From Parabacteroides sp. FAFU027 (lineage in GTDB: Bacteria; Bacteroidota; Bacteroidia; Bacteroidales; UBA7332), in NCBI RefSeq assembly GCF_022808675.1, contig NZ_JAKZKV010000003.1:186001-250000 (forward strand): 64,000 bases of DNA, written 5' to 3'. The notes beneath the pieces are model-generated. The model was not told the DNA's origin. It made no database searches and saw only the letters and a list, made by a program, of their open reading frames with translations. How positions within the stretch are numbered: position 1 is the first letter of the stretch; every line of letters begins with the position of its first letter. Shown in pieces: positions 37,705-47,060 of the stretch. The position numbers and the translations under genes were made by a program.

Positions 37705-39174
37705 ATGAAAAAATTTGCACCGAAGCAGTGGATTAAGTTCATTGTCGCTGCTGTGCTTCTGATTCTCTTTGCAGACTGGGTTGGCAACTTCTGGATTTTG
37801 CTGTTGCTGCCGGTCATCTTTGACATTTACCTTTCAAAACGTGTTAATTACGGCTTTTGGAAGAAATGGGAAAATAAAACAGCCCGCAAAGTGATGGAAT
37901 GGGTCGATGCAATCCTTTTTGCACTTGTAGCCGTCTATTTCATCAATACCTTCTTTTTCCAAAATTACAAGATACCCTCTTCATCGTTGGAAAAGACGCT
38001 TTTGGTGGGTGATTTCCTTTTTGTAAGTAAGGTGAGCTACGGTGCACGCGTGCCAAATACTCCGCTTTCATTTCCATTGGCACAACACACGCTGCCAATC
38101 CTGGATTGCAAATCGTACATCGAGTGGCCGCAATGGGAATACAAGCGCCTTTCTGGCTTTGGCACAGTTAAACGCTATGACATTGTGGTATTTAACTTCC
38201 CGGCGGGCGATACCGTAGCGTTGAAGGTGCAAAATCCTGACATTTACTCATCGTATTATACCGAAGGCGATCGTCAGTTGCAAAGCATGGGGCAACCCTT
38301 CGTCAAAGATTCGATGAATCACAATGCATACGCCAATAAATGTATTGCCATTGGCCGTGAACTAGTAAAAGCCAACCAGGGAACTTACGGAGAGATTGTT
38401 TATCGTCCTGTTGATCGCCGGGAGAATTATGTAAAACGTTGCGTTGGACTTCCGGGGGATGTTTTACAAATCGTAAACAACCAGCTTTTTATCAATCAAA
38501 AGAAAATGGCGAATCCGGAACACCTTCAGTTTAACTATTTCGTGAAAACTGACGGAGCATCACTAAGTGAAGAATATCTTCGTTCACTTGGTATTAGCAA
38601 AGACGATATTCAGCTTTATGAAGCAGGCGATTGGCAGAGACAATTGGGCATTGAACCTGATGCTAACGGTCAATTTACCCAACTGTATCATTTCCCATTG
38701 ACCCAAGAGGTTTTAGGCAAACTGAAACAGAACAAATCTGTGGTGAAAGTCATCATTGAACCGGACCTGATGGGAGGACCAGTTTATCCATTGAACGGGT
38801 TCAAAGTTTGGTCACGCGATAATTACGGACCGCTCTGGATTCCACAGAAAGGCAAGACGCTTAAATTGAGTCTCTATAACCTTCCAATCTACGAACGTTG
38901 CATCCGTGATTACGAACGCAACAAACTGGAAGTAAAAGATGGCAAAATCATGATTAACGGCAAGATTACAGACCGTTACACCTTCAAAATGGACTACTAC
39001 TGGATGATGGGTGACAACCGTCACATGTCGGCAGACTCTCGTTACTGGGGTTTTGTACCCGAAGACCACGTTGTAGGAAAACCAATACTCATTTGGCTCT
39101 CTCTCGACAAGGACCGTGGTCTGTTTGATGGCGGTATCCGCTTTAAACGCCTGTTTAACGTGGTGCATAACTAA
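37705..39174 (+). CDS. lepB: Signal peptidase I, long Bacteroidetes form
   Basis: Inner-membrane protease that removes signal peptides. 489 residues. Two membrane segments near 10-42 and a third near 65-85, the catalytic Ser94 in KIPSSSLEKTL, and the catalytic Lys (about 244) in VKRCVGLPGD. A long insertion separates this from the final motif WMMGDNRHMSADSRYWGFVP (about 430). The extra length relative to about 320 residues in E. coli is typical of the phylum. Follows dapB closely. Confidence 0.95.
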   Translation: MKKFAPKQWIKFIVAAVLLILFADWVGNFWILLLLPVIFDIYLSKRVNYGFWKKWENKTARKVMEWVDAILFALVAVYFINTFFFQNYKIPSSSLEKTLLVGDFLFVSKVSYGARVPNTPLSFPLAQHTLPILDCKSYIEWPQWEYKRLSGFGTVKRYDIVVFNFPAGDTVALKVQNPDIYSSYYTEGDRQLQSMGQPFVKDSMNHNAYANKCIAIGRELVKANQGTYGEIVYRPVDRRENYVKRCVGLPGDVLQIVNNQLFINQKKMANPEHLQFNYFVKTDGASLSEEYLRSLGISKDDIQLYEAGDWQRQLGIEPDANGQFTQLYHFPLTQEVLGKLKQNKSVVKVIIEPDLMGGPVYPLNGFKVWSRDNYGPLWIPQKGKTLKLSLYNLPIYERCIRDYERNKLEVKDGKIMINGKITDRYTFKMDYYWMMGDNRHMSADSRYWGFVPEDHVVGKPILIWLSLDKDRGLFDGGIRFKRLFNVVHN

Positions 39175-39201
39175 GTACGAACATTCCAAATTCATATCTG
39201 T

Positions 39202-39236
39202 AAAAGCCGGGCTTCCACAAAGTCCGGCTTTTATTT
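39202..39236 (+). terminator. Terminator of dapB-lepB
   Basis: aaaagccgg (39202-39210) pairs perfectly with ccggctttt (39224-39232), followed by attttg. Confidence 0.85.
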
Positions 39237-39272
39237 TGCATTTAAAATCTAATCTGCCGGTTTATTTGTTTT

Positions 39273-39280
39273 TATCTTTG
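39273..39280 (+). promoter_or_regulatory. -7 element TATCTTTG
   Basis: Plus-strand match to TAnnTTTG 41 nt before the ATG at 39322. Confidence 0.5.
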
Positions 39281-39321
39281 ACTGAAATTACCAATTCCAT
39301 ATTTAGTTAAATCAAAATACC

Positions 39322-39807
39322 ATGAAAACAGAAACACAAAACGAAGAAATCTGCTGTCCTTTGATTGAAGTCGATAAATGGGACAACCAAATCCTGGAAT
39401 GGAATGATAAACTGTTCGCTAAAGAGCGTGTACGTACCTTCTTTTACATGCCGTTGAATTTTAGTCAGGTAATGAAGCGTTTCGATGCTAAAATGCGCGA
39501 GCACAACATCTCTTTCCCCGACTACCTCTGCCTTTCAGACCATACTTCTAAGTGGAATATGGATCTTTACCTCGCTGTGGACAAGGAAATCCCCGGCATA
39601 AATCACGCACGGCTGAGTGGAAAGATGTTCACAAAGGTTTATGAAGGGCCTTTCAAGGAAACAGGCAACTGGTGCAAGGATTTCCAACGAATTGCAGCCG
39701 AAAAAGGGTACAAAATCGGGAAAATGTATATGTGGTACACCGTTTGCCCCAAATGTGCGAAGAAATACGGAAAGAATTACGTCTTTATTTTTGGCCAAAT
39801 CGAATAA
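39322..39807 (+). CDS. Conserved protein of unknown function
   Basis: 161 residues, soluble. It has an N-terminal CC pair (EEICCPLIEVDKWDNQ) and a C-terminal CPKCAKKYGKN that could form a zinc or redox site. The middle (YEGPFKETGNWCKDFQRIA) recalls GyrI-like/SRPBCC small-molecule-binding proteins. Proteins of this type occur in many anaerobes, sometimes labelled hydrolase without evidence. First of a run of three small plus-strand genes. Confidence 0.7.
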   Translation: MKTETQNEEICCPLIEVDKWDNQILEWNDKLFAKERVRTFFYMPLNFSQVMKRFDAKMREHNISFPDYLCLSDHTSKWNMDLYLAVDKEIPGINHARLSGKMFTKVYEGPFKETGNWCKDFQRIAAEKGYKIGKMYMWYTVCPKCAKKYGKNYVFIFGQIE

Positions 39808-39836
39808 TAACCACCGCATAAAGACATACCAACAAT

Positions 39837-39860
39837 AGAGACGTGCTCTGGCGCGTCTCT
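39837..39860. repeat. AGAGACG...CGTCTCT hairpin repeat, copy 1
   Basis: agagacg (39837-39843) and cgtctct (39854-39860) flank a short loop. Related copies lie at 40301-40326 and 56241-56264. Confidence 0.7.
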
Positions 39861-39879
39861 CCTCCAAAAACAAACAATC

Positions 39880-40299
39880 ATGGACACGAGCATTTTCATG
39901 GATAAGGCAGTTCTTCCTGACGAAGAGGGATTAAAATCGGCCATCGGAAACACCTACCCATTGTGGCAGGCCTTAAAAGAATATGTGTACACAAAATACC
40001 CGAAGGCAACCGAGGAATGGTTTCATTCAGGCAAGAATTATGGTTGGGGCTTCCGTATAAAAGACAAGAAACGGGCTATTATTTACCTACTGCCCCGCGA
40101 TGGTTATTTCAAAGCGGCCTTTATGTTTGGGCAAAAGGCAACTGATGCCATCATGGCCAGCGATATTGAAGAGGCAATCAAGACCGAACTGATGGCAGCC
40201 ACCGTTTATATGGAAGGACGCGGCATTCGTATCGGTATTTTGGAAGAAAAACAGCTCGATGATATCAATAAACTGATTGATATTAAATTAACATTTTGA
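39880..40299 (+). CDS. DUF3788 family protein
   Basis: 139 residues. EEWFHSGKNYGWGFRIKDKKRAII and YFKAAFMFGQKATDAI match the DUF3788 profile, a small cytoplasmic family of unknown function that shares features with YdhG/DUF1801 proteins. Flanked on both sides by AGAGACG hairpins. Confidence 0.85.
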   Translation: MDTSIFMDKAVLPDEEGLKSAIGNTYPLWQALKEYVYTKYPKATEEWFHSGKNYGWGFRIKDKKRAIIYLLPRDGYFKAAFMFGQKATDAIMASDIEEAIKTELMAATVYMEGRGIRIGILEEKQLDDINKLIDIKLTF

Positions 40300-40300
40300 G

Positions 40301-40326
40301 TAAAGACGCGGCAGGCCACGTCTCTA
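40301..40326. repeat. AGAGACG-type hairpin repeat, copy 2
   Basis: taaagacg pairs with cgtctcta with one mismatch. It lies directly after the DUF3788 stop codon. Confidence 0.65.
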
Positions 40327-40350
40327 CTGTTATACAACCCCAAATCATTT

Positions 40351-40902
40351 ATGCAGACCTACATTGCCATATTACGCGGCATCAACGTCAGCGGAAACCG
40401 CATGATAAAGATGGATACACTCCGCCAAATGTTTTCCGACATGGGATTTACCGGGGTTAAGAGCTATATCCAGAGCGGAAACATAATCTTCCAAAGTAAA
40501 AATGGAAACGATACGAAGTTTGAGCAAAAAATAACGGAGGAAATCCTTTTCCGATTCGGATTTGACGTTCCGGTGATTGTCCTGAGCCGTGACGAACTGA
40601 GGATTATTATTGAGCAGAATCCCTATTTGTCTGATAAATCAAAGGAAAGCAACCACCTGCATGTCACTTTTCTGACCGAAAAGCCGTTACAATCTTTGGT
40701 TGATAAGTTAAATGCGGACAAAAGTCTTACAGATGATTTCAAAACCAGAGGACGAGTTGTCTATCTCTACTGTCCGAATGGATACAGCAAGACAAAAATC
40801 AGCAACAGCCTGATTGAAAACCGTCTCAAGGTCATCGCCACCACCCGCAACTGGAAAACCTGCAACGAACTCTTCTCTTTAGCGACCGATGAGCTGAAAT
40901 AA
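40351..40902 (+). CDS. DUF1697 domain-containing protein
   Basis: 183 residues. The start MQTYIAILRGINVSGNRMIKM, the VKSYIQSGNIIFQSK strand and C-terminal TTRNWKTCNELFSLA are diagnostic of DUF1697, a cytoplasmic family of unknown function. It ends a run of small plus-strand genes and is followed by a stem-loop (atgccggt 40912-40919 with accggcat 40933-40940) and then a 21-bp array. Confidence 0.9.
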   Translation: MQTYIAILRGINVSGNRMIKMDTLRQMFSDMGFTGVKSYIQSGNIIFQSKNGNDTKFEQKITEEILFRFGFDVPVIVLSRDELRIIIEQNPYLSDKSKESNHLHVTFLTEKPLQSLVDKLNADKSLTDDFKTRGRVVYLYCPNGYSKTKISNSLIENRLKVIATTRNWKTCNELFSLATDELK

Positions 40903-40937
40903 TAAATGAAAATGCCGGTATATGAAATCACAACCGG

Positions 40938-41294
40938 CATAAATTACTTCAGAGCGGGAATAATTCACTTCATAGCGTGCATATTCCAATCCATATTAAC
41001 AATATATAATTATATATTCCAAATATATCAATTCACATTCATCACAAATCACCTCTTAGATGTCAAATAATATTTCATAGTCTGAATATATTAAAACACA
41101 TTGACCTCAAATTAAATCTAAGAGAGAATAAATCACTTCTACGCGGCAATATTTTAGTTTGAAGAGTGGATAAATCAGCCACAAGACCCAATAAATAGGA
41201 ATCTAGCGCCGATAAATCATTCCCTAATCACTATTTTTCGCTTTCAATTCAGGATAAATATCCGATTACTCCGAATATATTGTTTCACAGTCGG
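40938..41294. repeat. 21-bp-period degenerate array 2 (17 units)
   Basis: Seventeen 21-bp units without phase slip fill the gap between the converging DUF1697 and GlmU-like genes; the last unit ends 4 bp before the GlmU-like stop codon. Loose consensus AATAAATCACTTCnnAGnGGn. Examples of the unit start are aataattcacttc, aataaatcacttc, gataaatcattcc and aatatattgtttc. Very AT-rich and more diverged than array 1. No coding potential. Confidence 0.8.
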
Positions 41295-41298
41295 TATT

Positions 41299-42477
41299 TT
41301 ATATCTTCTGCTCCAGCACCACTTCGCAAATGCGACGTTCTGCATCTGTGAGTTCTTTCTTCCGGCGGGCTTTGACTTTCTCTAAAGTTGCAAAGAAGTT
41401 TTTCATATTCGCCTCTTTAAAGCCTGATGCACCTCCTTCACTAAAAGACGGGATATAAGTACGTGGAAAATCGGAACCGTAGATATTACAACCAATACCG
41501 ATAACAGTTGCTGTATTAAACATCGTATTAATGCCTGCTTTGGAATAGTCACCCATCATCAAACCACAGAATTGCAGTCCGGTTTTAGCAAAACGGCGTG
41601 AAGAGTAGTTCCACAGCTTCACTTCTGCGTAATCATTTTTCAGGTTGGACGATTCAGTTCCGGCACCGAGGTTACACCACTCTCCGATAACGGCATTTCC
41701 CAGGAATCCGTCGTGAGCTTTATTGGAATAACCAAACATTACTACGTTATTGAGCTCCCCTCCTACTTTGCAGTAAGGACCTAATGTCGTTGCTCCGTAT
41801 ATTTTCGCACCCATATTCACAGTAGCGTGCTCACAGGCGGCAAATGGTGCCCGGATATGCGAACCTTCCATGATTTCAACATCTTTTCCCAGATAAACGG
41901 GACCGTTTTTCAGATTGATAGTTGCACATTCGATGGTCACGCCCTCTTCCACAAATAGCTTCGGAGTTCCATCTGCAAAGCAGAGCTCACCAATCACCTG
42001 TACAGTCGGGCTCAACGCAGCACTTTGGCGTCCAATGGTCAACCGACGGAAATCCACTTCCATCGCTTCTCCATTCAACGTGAAGATATCGTAACTTTGA
42101 CGAATAGCGAGCAGTTTTTCCTTGTATTCCACGCGTTCCAACGACTCCGCTTGCTCATAAGCTGTACGATTACCTTTTACCGCAATCAACAAATCGTCAT
42201 TAAACAGCGCTTCGCCTTCATTCAGGTGAAGAATAGCGTCAACCAGCTCAATCGATGGTAATACATTTCCAGCGATGTAGATATTTTCCTCGGTCTCATT
42301 CAAGGGAAACTTTTCTGAAAGGTATTCTTCAGTCAGATAGGAAAATTCAGCTTTAAACACTTTGGCCCATTTCTCGCGAATGGTCATTATACCGACGCGG
42401 ATGTCGGCTACAGGTCGGGTAAAGGTAAACGGAAGCAGGTCTGTTCTGCATTTTCCGTCAAATAGGATAATATTCAT
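41299..42477 (-). CDS. GlmU-like sugar-phosphate nucleotidyltransferase with left-handed beta-helix
   Basis: 392 residues from the Met at 42477; a longer frame to 42510 runs through a C-rich repeat. N-terminal nucleotidyltransferase-like domain (FDGKCRTDLLPFTFTRPVADIRVGI) with an altered pyrophosphorylase loop, then C-terminal hexapeptide repeats (about 180-350, for example INLKNGPVYLGKDVEIMEG and GEWCNLGAGTESSNLKNDY) ending in NIYGSDFPRTYIPSFS. Bacteroidetes have this protein in addition to true GlmU; the substrate is not known. Downstream of thyA-folA. Confidence 0.85.
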   Translation of the reverse strand: MNIILFDGKCRTDLLPFTFTRPVADIRVGIMTIREKWAKVFKAEFSYLTEEYLSEKFPLNETEENIYIAGNVLPSIELVDAILHLNEGEALFNDDLLIAVKGNRTAYEQAESLERVEYKEKLLAIRQSYDIFTLNGEAMEVDFRRLTIGRQSAALSPTVQVIGELCFADGTPKLFVEEGVTIECATINLKNGPVYLGKDVEIMEGSHIRAPFAACEHATVNMGAKIYGATTLGPYCKVGGELNNVVMFGYSNKAHDGFLGNAVIGEWCNLGAGTESSNLKNDYAEVKLWNYSSRRFAKTGLQFCGLMMGDYSKAGINTMFNTATVIGIGCNIYGSDFPRTYIPSFSEGGASGFKEANMKNFFATLEKVKARRKKELTDAERRICEVVLEQKI

Positions 42478-42483
42478 AATAAA

Positions 42484-42525
42484 AATAGCCCCTCCCCAAC
42501 CCTCCCCCAAAGGGAGGGAGTTGGA
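42484..42525. repeat. C/G-rich hairpin repeat (CCCTCCCC family)
   Basis: ccctcccccaaagggaggg forms a tight hairpin just upstream of the GlmU-like start. Same family as the hairpins at 59217, 60899, 60973 and 62424 in the nif operon. Confidence 0.7.
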
Positions 42526-42599
42526 TCAGAGCTCTTACTAATGTTTTGATTTTGATTTTTTCTTTTCACCTCCTTCGGTGGGGTCGGAAAAGGCCTCCC

Positions 42600-43097
42600 T
42601 TATCTCTTTCTCACGAAATCCACAAAGGTGTAATCATAAGCGTTCTTATCATCCGCTTTATGATCTTCGCGATTCACCTCTTCCCATTCGTCATAGTTGA
42701 CTTCGGGGAAATGCACATCGGCGTCAGGAAAAGTTGAATGGACGAAAGTCAGATACATTTTATCTGCTTTTGTCAAAGCCTCTTGATAGACGGAAGCTCC
42801 ACCAATAATAAAAATCTCTTTGTCGCTTTCACTTAACTGAATGGCCTCTTCCATCGTAGTACAAGCAATACAGGTGGTGCCCATGGCTTCGGGCATAGAG
42901 GTCAGCACAATGTTTTTCCGATTGGGAAGCGCCCCTTTCGGCAACGATTCAAACGTCTTGCGGCCCATCACTACAATATGCCCTTCAGTGAGGTTTTTGA
43001 AGCGTTTCATATCGTTGGGCAGTCGCCACAAAAGCTCCTGTTTTTTTCCGATACCACGGTCTTCGGCAAGGGCGCAAATAACTGAAATTGTTGACAT
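42600..43097 (-). CDS. folA: Dihydrofolate reductase
   Basis: Reduces dihydrofolate with NADPH. 165 residues. ISVICALAEDRGIGKKQELLWRLPNDMKRF at the N-terminus contains the substrate and Met20-loop region, VVMGRKTFESLP binds NADPH, and IFIIGGASVYQEAL is the conserved cis-Gly-Gly motif. Directly downstream of thyA (24 nt), whose reaction produces dihydrofolate, so the two form a functional operon. Confidence 0.96.
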   Translation of the reverse strand: MSTISVICALAEDRGIGKKQELLWRLPNDMKRFKNLTEGHIVVMGRKTFESLPKGALPNRKNIVLTSMPEAMGTTCIACTTMEEAIQLSESDKEIFIIGGASVYQEALTKADKMYLTFVHSTFPDADVHFPEVNYDEWEEVNREDHKADDKNAYDYTFVDFVRKR

Positions 43098-43121
43098 AGC
43101 TTACCTTGAATTTATTAGTTA

Positions 43122-43916
43122 TTAAACTGAAACATCAGCTTTAATATGGGGATGCGGATTGTAATCGCAAAGTGTGAAATCCTCATATTTAAAGGAGAAA
43201 ATATCTTTTACATCAGGATTAATCTCCATGCGGGGCAATGCGCGGGGTTCGCGCGAAAGCTGGAGCTTAACCTGTTCAATATGATTAGAGTAAATGTGTA
43301 CATCACCGAAAGTATGTACGAAGTCACCTGCTTTAAGACCTGTAGCCTGAGCAACCATCATCAGCAACAAAGCATAAGAAGCGATATTAAAAGGAACGCC
43401 GAGAAAGACATCGGCACTGCGTTGGTACAATTGCAGACTAAGGCGTCCATCTGCCACATAAAACTGGAAGAAAGCGTGGCAAGGCGGTAGCTTCATGTTT
43501 TTAATATCGGCCACGTTCCATGCACTTACTATGATACGGCGTGAATCGGGATTATTCTTGATTGTATCAATAATTTCGGTAATCTGGTCGATGTGACCAC
43601 CGTCATAATCAGGCCACGAACGCCATTGATAACCGTAAATGTGACCTAAATCACCATTCTCATCAGCCCATTCATTCCAGATACGGACTCCATTATCCTG
43701 AAGATACTTTACGTTGGTATCACCTGCCAAAAACCAAAGCAATTCGTGAACAATAGACTTCAGGTGAAGCTTTTTTGTGGTAAGCATCGGGAATCCCTCT
43801 TCGAGATTGAAACGCATCTGATGGCCAAATACGCTGATGGTTCCCGTACCGGTGCGGTCATCTTTACGCACACCTTCATCTAAAACACGCTGTAGTAAAT
43901 CTAAATATTGCTTCAT
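43122..43916 (-). CDS. thyA: Thymidylate synthase
   Basis: Methylates dUMP to dTMP with methylene-tetrahydrofolate. 264 residues, equal in length to the E. coli enzyme. The nucleophile falls at Cys146 in [31 protein letters not shown] binds dUMP and folate, and the C-terminus [13 protein letters not shown] is conserved, ending in Val. A good promoter lies upstream and folA follows. Confidence 0.98.
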   Translation of the reverse strand: MKQYLDLLQRVLDEGVRKDDRTGTGTISVFGHQMRFNLEEGFPMLTTKKLHLKSIVHELLWFLAGDTNVKYLQDNGVRIWNEWADENGDLGHIYGYQWRSWPDYDGGHIDQITEIIDTIKNNPDSRRIIVSAWNVADIKNMKLPPCHAFFQFYVADGRLSLQLYQRSADVFLGVPFNIASYALLLMMVAQATGLKAGDFVHTFGDVHIYSNHIEQVKLQLSREPRALPRMEINPDVKDIFSFKYEDFTLCDYNPHPHIKADVSV

Positions 43917-43956
43917 GGTTTGACGACAATCTTTGTTTTGAGGTTTGCAAAACGCA

Positions 43957-43987
43957 CAAAAGTATGAATTCTGTGCAACAAAACCAA
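43957..43987 (-). promoter_or_regulatory. Promoter of thyA-folA
   Basis: Minus strand: TTG, 20 nt, TACTTTTG, a full match to the Bacteroidetes -33/-7 consensus, 40 nt upstream of thyA. Confidence 0.7.
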
Positions 43988-44046
43988 TTAATAGTTCTTT
44001 TTTAATTCGCGATGATTAAAACCTGTTACTGAGGTCTTATTTCCCA

Positions 44047-44084
44047 TCAAAAGAAACGCACCTGATTTCAGTCAGGTGCGTTTC
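44047..44084 (-). terminator. Terminator of the coiled-coil gene
   Basis: Arms gaaacgcacctga (44053-44065) and tcaggtgcgtttc (44072-44084) are perfectly complementary. On the minus strand they are followed by TTTTGATG. Confidence 0.85.
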
Positions 44085-44102
44085 ACTATGGTTTATTGAT
44101 TT

Positions 44103-44984
44103 TTACTTTTCCAGTTTAAAACTGCGGCTTCCAATCAGGTTGCCGTCAGCGAAAATGTCCACGCGGTAGTCTCCGGGGTAAAGGTATTCTTCGACATTCC
44201 AGTATAAGGTCAGCGGAATCTCCTCACCGGTATATTCAAACGCCTTTCGACAGGAATAATTGATGTCACGATTTTCGTATCTGAACAAATCCATCCGGTT
44301 TTTGGTCAGGATGTCGTTATCCGGTTTCATAATGCGCAGGTAAACCATCTTATCACCGGTTGCAGCCGTCACATTGCGGGCAATCTTGAAGTTAATCATG
44401 ATTTGGGTCATTTTCCCCACATCCTTGGTCGCCTTTCCTTTTTTATTCAGTCCCGAAACACTGATTTCCGTCGCGTTCAACTGCGCTGCGAGCGAAACTT
44501 TATCCGAAAGGTTTTTCTTCTCTTTTGATAATTGCGAAACGGTCTGTGAAGCTTCGTTGTAACGCTGCGTCACGTTCTGATTTTCATCGCGAAGCCTTTT
44601 GTTTTGCGCATTCAGAGAATCGACCTGAATGATATAAGTGCGCAATACGGCACGCACCGTTGCCAGCTCCTTCTGCAATTCACGGATACGACGGCCATTG
44701 GTCGATTTCACGGTACGAAGCTCTTCAAGCAGTCGCTGCACCTTCATCTTTTCGTTTTCGTACTGGGCAAAGAGGGAGTCATTATGAAAGTCCATCTTAT
44801 TATACCCTTCGTATTGCGTCGCAAGCTGTGAATATTCATTTTCCAGGTCGGACTTCTGAATATCAAACTCTTCGGTCATCCCTTTAATCTCGCTTTGTTG
44901 TCTGGTAATGTAAATTATAGCCCCTGCCAGCACCAAAGTCAGTGCCGCAACTGCCACAATAAGCCACTTTGTATTCTTTGTCAT
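44103..44984 (-). CDS. Membrane-anchored coiled-coil protein
   Basis: 293 residues from the ATG at 44984 (a GTG three codons earlier also fits). One N-terminal membrane helix (WLIVAVAALTLVLAGAIIYI), a long coiled coil (about 30-165, heptads such as VQRLLEELRTVKSTNGRRIRELQKE written here only in part), and a C-terminal beta-rich domain (about 180-290) ending in LIGSRSFKLEK. It probably faces the periplasm. Conserved in Bacteroidales; function unknown. Divergent from mdh. Confidence 0.75.
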   Translation of the reverse strand: MTKNTKWLIVAVAALTLVLAGAIIYITRQQSEIKGMTEEFDIQKSDLENEYSQLATQYEGYNKMDFHNDSLFAQYENEKMKVQRLLEELRTVKSTNGRRIRELQKELATVRAVLRTYIIQVDSLNAQNKRLRDENQNVTQRYNEASQTVSQLSKEKKNLSDKVSLAAQLNATEISVSGLNKKGKATKDVGKMTQIMINFKIARNVTAATGDKMVYLRIMKPDNDILTKNRMDLFRYENRDINYSCRKAFEYTGEEIPLTLYWNVEEYLYPGDYRVDIFADGNLIGSRSFKLEK

Positions 44985-45012
44985 AAGATTCACTTTTTCC
45001 GAAAATTCGCTG

Positions 45013-45020
45013 CAAATGTA
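45013..45020 (-). promoter_or_regulatory. -7 element TACATTTG of the coiled-coil gene
   Basis: Minus-strand match to TAnnTTTG, 28 nt upstream of the ATG at 44984. Confidence 0.5.
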
Positions 45021-45107
45021 GTGGTTTTAGGGCATTAGGGATAGCAAATTAATATTCTTTAATCGAAAGTGAATACGGAAATATTTCTGCAATCGAATCA
45101 TTTATCG

Positions 45108-45115
45108 TACATTTG
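45108..45115 (+). promoter_or_regulatory. -7 element TACATTTG of mdh
   Basis: Plus-strand match to TAnnTTTG, 47 nt upstream of mdh, with TTC (one mismatch to TTG) 20 nt further up. Confidence 0.5.
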
Positions 45116-45162
45116 CCCGCGTCTAAAATAGCACATTCTAACTCATAAAAACATTATAGATT

Positions 45163-46104
45163 ATGTCAAAAGTAACCGTAGTAGGAGCCGGCGCCGTAGG
45201 TGCAACCTGCGCAAACGTTTTGGCCGTTAACGAAGTGGCCAACGAAGTCGTTCTTCTCGATATTAAAGAGGGTTTCGCTGAAGGTAAAATCCTGGATATG
45301 TTTCAAACTTCTGCATTGCAGGATTTCGATACCAAACTGACAGGCGTTACCAACGATTATTCTAAAACTGCCGGTTCAGATGTAGTTGTAATTACTTCAG
45401 GTCTTCCACGGAAACCGGGTATGACACGTGAAGAATTAATCGGTGTAAATGCCGGTATCGTAAAAACCGTTGCTGAAAACATCCTGAAATATTCTCCTAA
45501 AGCATTCATCATCGTGGTAAGTAACCCGATGGATACCATGACTTACCTGGCATTGAAAGCTACCGGCCTTCCTAAAAACCAGGTATTCGGTATGGGTGGC
45601 GCATTGGATAGCTCACGCTTCCGTTGCTACCTGAGCAAAGCGCTTGATGCAAACATGAACGAAGTAGAAGGTATGGTAATCGGTGGTCACGGTGATACTA
45701 CTATGATTCCTGTAACCAGCATGGCAAACTACAAAGGTATTCCGGTTTCTGACCTGTTGAGCAAAGAAGAGCTGGATAAAGTAGTTGCTGACACTATGGT
45801 AGGTGGTGCTACATTGACTAAATTACTCGGTACTTCTGCATGGTACGCTCCGGGCGCTGCTGCTGCTTACGTAGCTGAGTCAATCATCCGCGACCAGAAG
45901 AAAGTAATTCCTTCTTGTGTATTCCTTGAAGGCGAATACGGACAAAGCGACATCTGCATCGGTGTTCCTGCTGTAATCGGCAAAAACGGTGTAGAGAAAA
46001 TCCTCGAAGTTAAACTGAGCGACGCTGAAAAAGCTGCTTTCGAGAAGAGCGCTGCTGCCGTTCGTGCAACTAACGACGTATTGAAAGAAATCGGTGTATT
46101 GTAA
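45163..46104 (+). CDS. mdh: Malate dehydrogenase (LDH-like type)
   Basis: NAD-dependent interconversion of malate and oxaloacetate; in propionate- or succinate-forming anaerobes it usually runs reductively. 313 residues. VVGAGAVGATCANVL binds NAD at 6-20. The substrate loop SGLPRKPGMTREE carries Arg residues typical of malate specificity. The catalytic His is at about 176 in IGGHGDTTM. Ends at a strong terminator. Confidence 0.96.
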   Translation: MSKVTVVGAGAVGATCANVLAVNEVANEVVLLDIKEGFAEGKILDMFQTSALQDFDTKLTGVTNDYSKTAGSDVVVITSGLPRKPGMTREELIGVNAGIVKTVAENILKYSPKAFIIVVSNPMDTMTYLALKATGLPKNQVFGMGGALDSSRFRCYLSKALDANMNEVEGMVIGGHGDTTMIPVTSMANYKGIPVSDLLSKEELDKVVADTMVGGATLTKLLGTSAWYAPGAAAAYVAESIIRDQKKVIPSCVFLEGEYGQSDICIGVPAVIGKNGVEKILEVKLSDAEKAAFEKSAAAVRATNDVLKEIGVL

Positions 46105-46126
46105 TCCGGTTCTTTTACAAAACACA

Positions 46127-46164
46127 AACTCCCCGATCGGTTCGTCCGGTCGGGGAGTTTTGCT
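46127..46164 (+). terminator. Terminator of mdh
   Basis: aaactccccga (46127-46137) pairs with tcggggagttt (46150-46160), followed by T residues. Confidence 0.9.
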
Positions 46165-46187
46165 TTCAGGAATATTCTTGTTGAAAT

Positions 46188-46229
46188 AAAAGCGGGGCAG
46201 CAACGGTAAACCCTAACCGTGCTGCCCCT
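46188..46229 (-). terminator. Terminator of the first lipoprotein gene
   Basis: ggggcagc and acggt pair with accgt and gctgcccc with one bulged base. The minus strand continues GCTTTTATTTC. Confidence 0.75.
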
Positions 46230-46289
46230 GAAAATTACAAGCAAAACAATTTGTCTTAATATCAAATTAAATCCTGCACAGCCGGATGA

Positions 46290-47060
46290 TTATTTTGATT
46301 TAAAGATGAGTGGTGTTTTCAGGAAATGTGCCTTAGCAGAATCATCAACCATTGCACTTTTAAGTGCATCAGACATAAGTCTCCATTTGAGGTCACTGGA
46401 AATAGTATTGGTCAAACTCAATTCTTCCGTTACAGTGGTTGTGGTATAGCTTACTTTGGAAACTTTATACACCAATTCATTCCATCCTTTTTTCAATGTG
46501 AAGTTGTAATTCTCGGTATAATTAAGTTGATACCCAGAGATATTCTCCGAGATCGATGATTTTCCAGAGACCTTTACGTCTTTATCGCTATAAACAAATA
46601 TAGAATATGCAGCACCTTGATTTTCGGTCAAATCAGTACTGGTAAAATTAGATTTGATCAATGCTCCGTTAACAGAAGTACCACTATAAGCTGCAAATAC
46701 TAATGATTCCTTAGAAATCAAAGCTGTAGTATCGCTGATAGTTCCAACAAAACTGCTATCCATACCAATCTTGCACAAACCAGCATTACCGGGAGCTACT
46801 AAGTTAATGGAAAAACTGCCAGTGGATGAGATCGCTCCTTCACCCACATTGATGTACGTATCTTCTGCATCAGAAGTATAAGCTAAAGCCTTTACCTGAC
46901 TAACACTTCCGTCAAAAGATTCAACCTTACCGCTCAACACCGAATTTGACAAACTGGTTGCATTCGCTGACGGCTCATCTTCATCACCACCGCAACTTAC
47001 AAACACCATTCCTACCGACAACGATAAAGCCAATAAGGACATTTTCAATAGATTTTTCAT
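46290..47060 (-). CDS. Lipoprotein of unknown function, tandem paralogue A
   Basis: 256 residues. Lipoprotein signal with FVSC (Cys at about 23) followed by GGDEDEPS. The mature protein shares an order of motifs with the next gene: SGKVESF, GTISDTTALI, an SxxDVxV strand, LKKGWNELVYKV and ISSDLKWRLMSD. Predicted all-beta, surface or periplasmic. No known family recognised. Confidence 0.75.
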   Translation of the reverse strand: MKNLLKMSLLALSLSVGMVFVSCGGDEDEPSANATSLSNSVLSGKVESFDGSVSQVKALAYTSDAEDTYINVGEGAISSTGSFSINLVAPGNAGLCKIGMDSSFVGTISDTTALISKESLVFAAYSGTSVNGALIKSNFTSTDLTENQGAAYSIFVYSDKDVKVSGKSSISENISGYQLNYTENYNFTLKKGWNELVYKVSKVSYTTTTVTEELSLTNTISSDLKWRLMSDALKSAMVDDSAKAHFLKTPLIFKSK

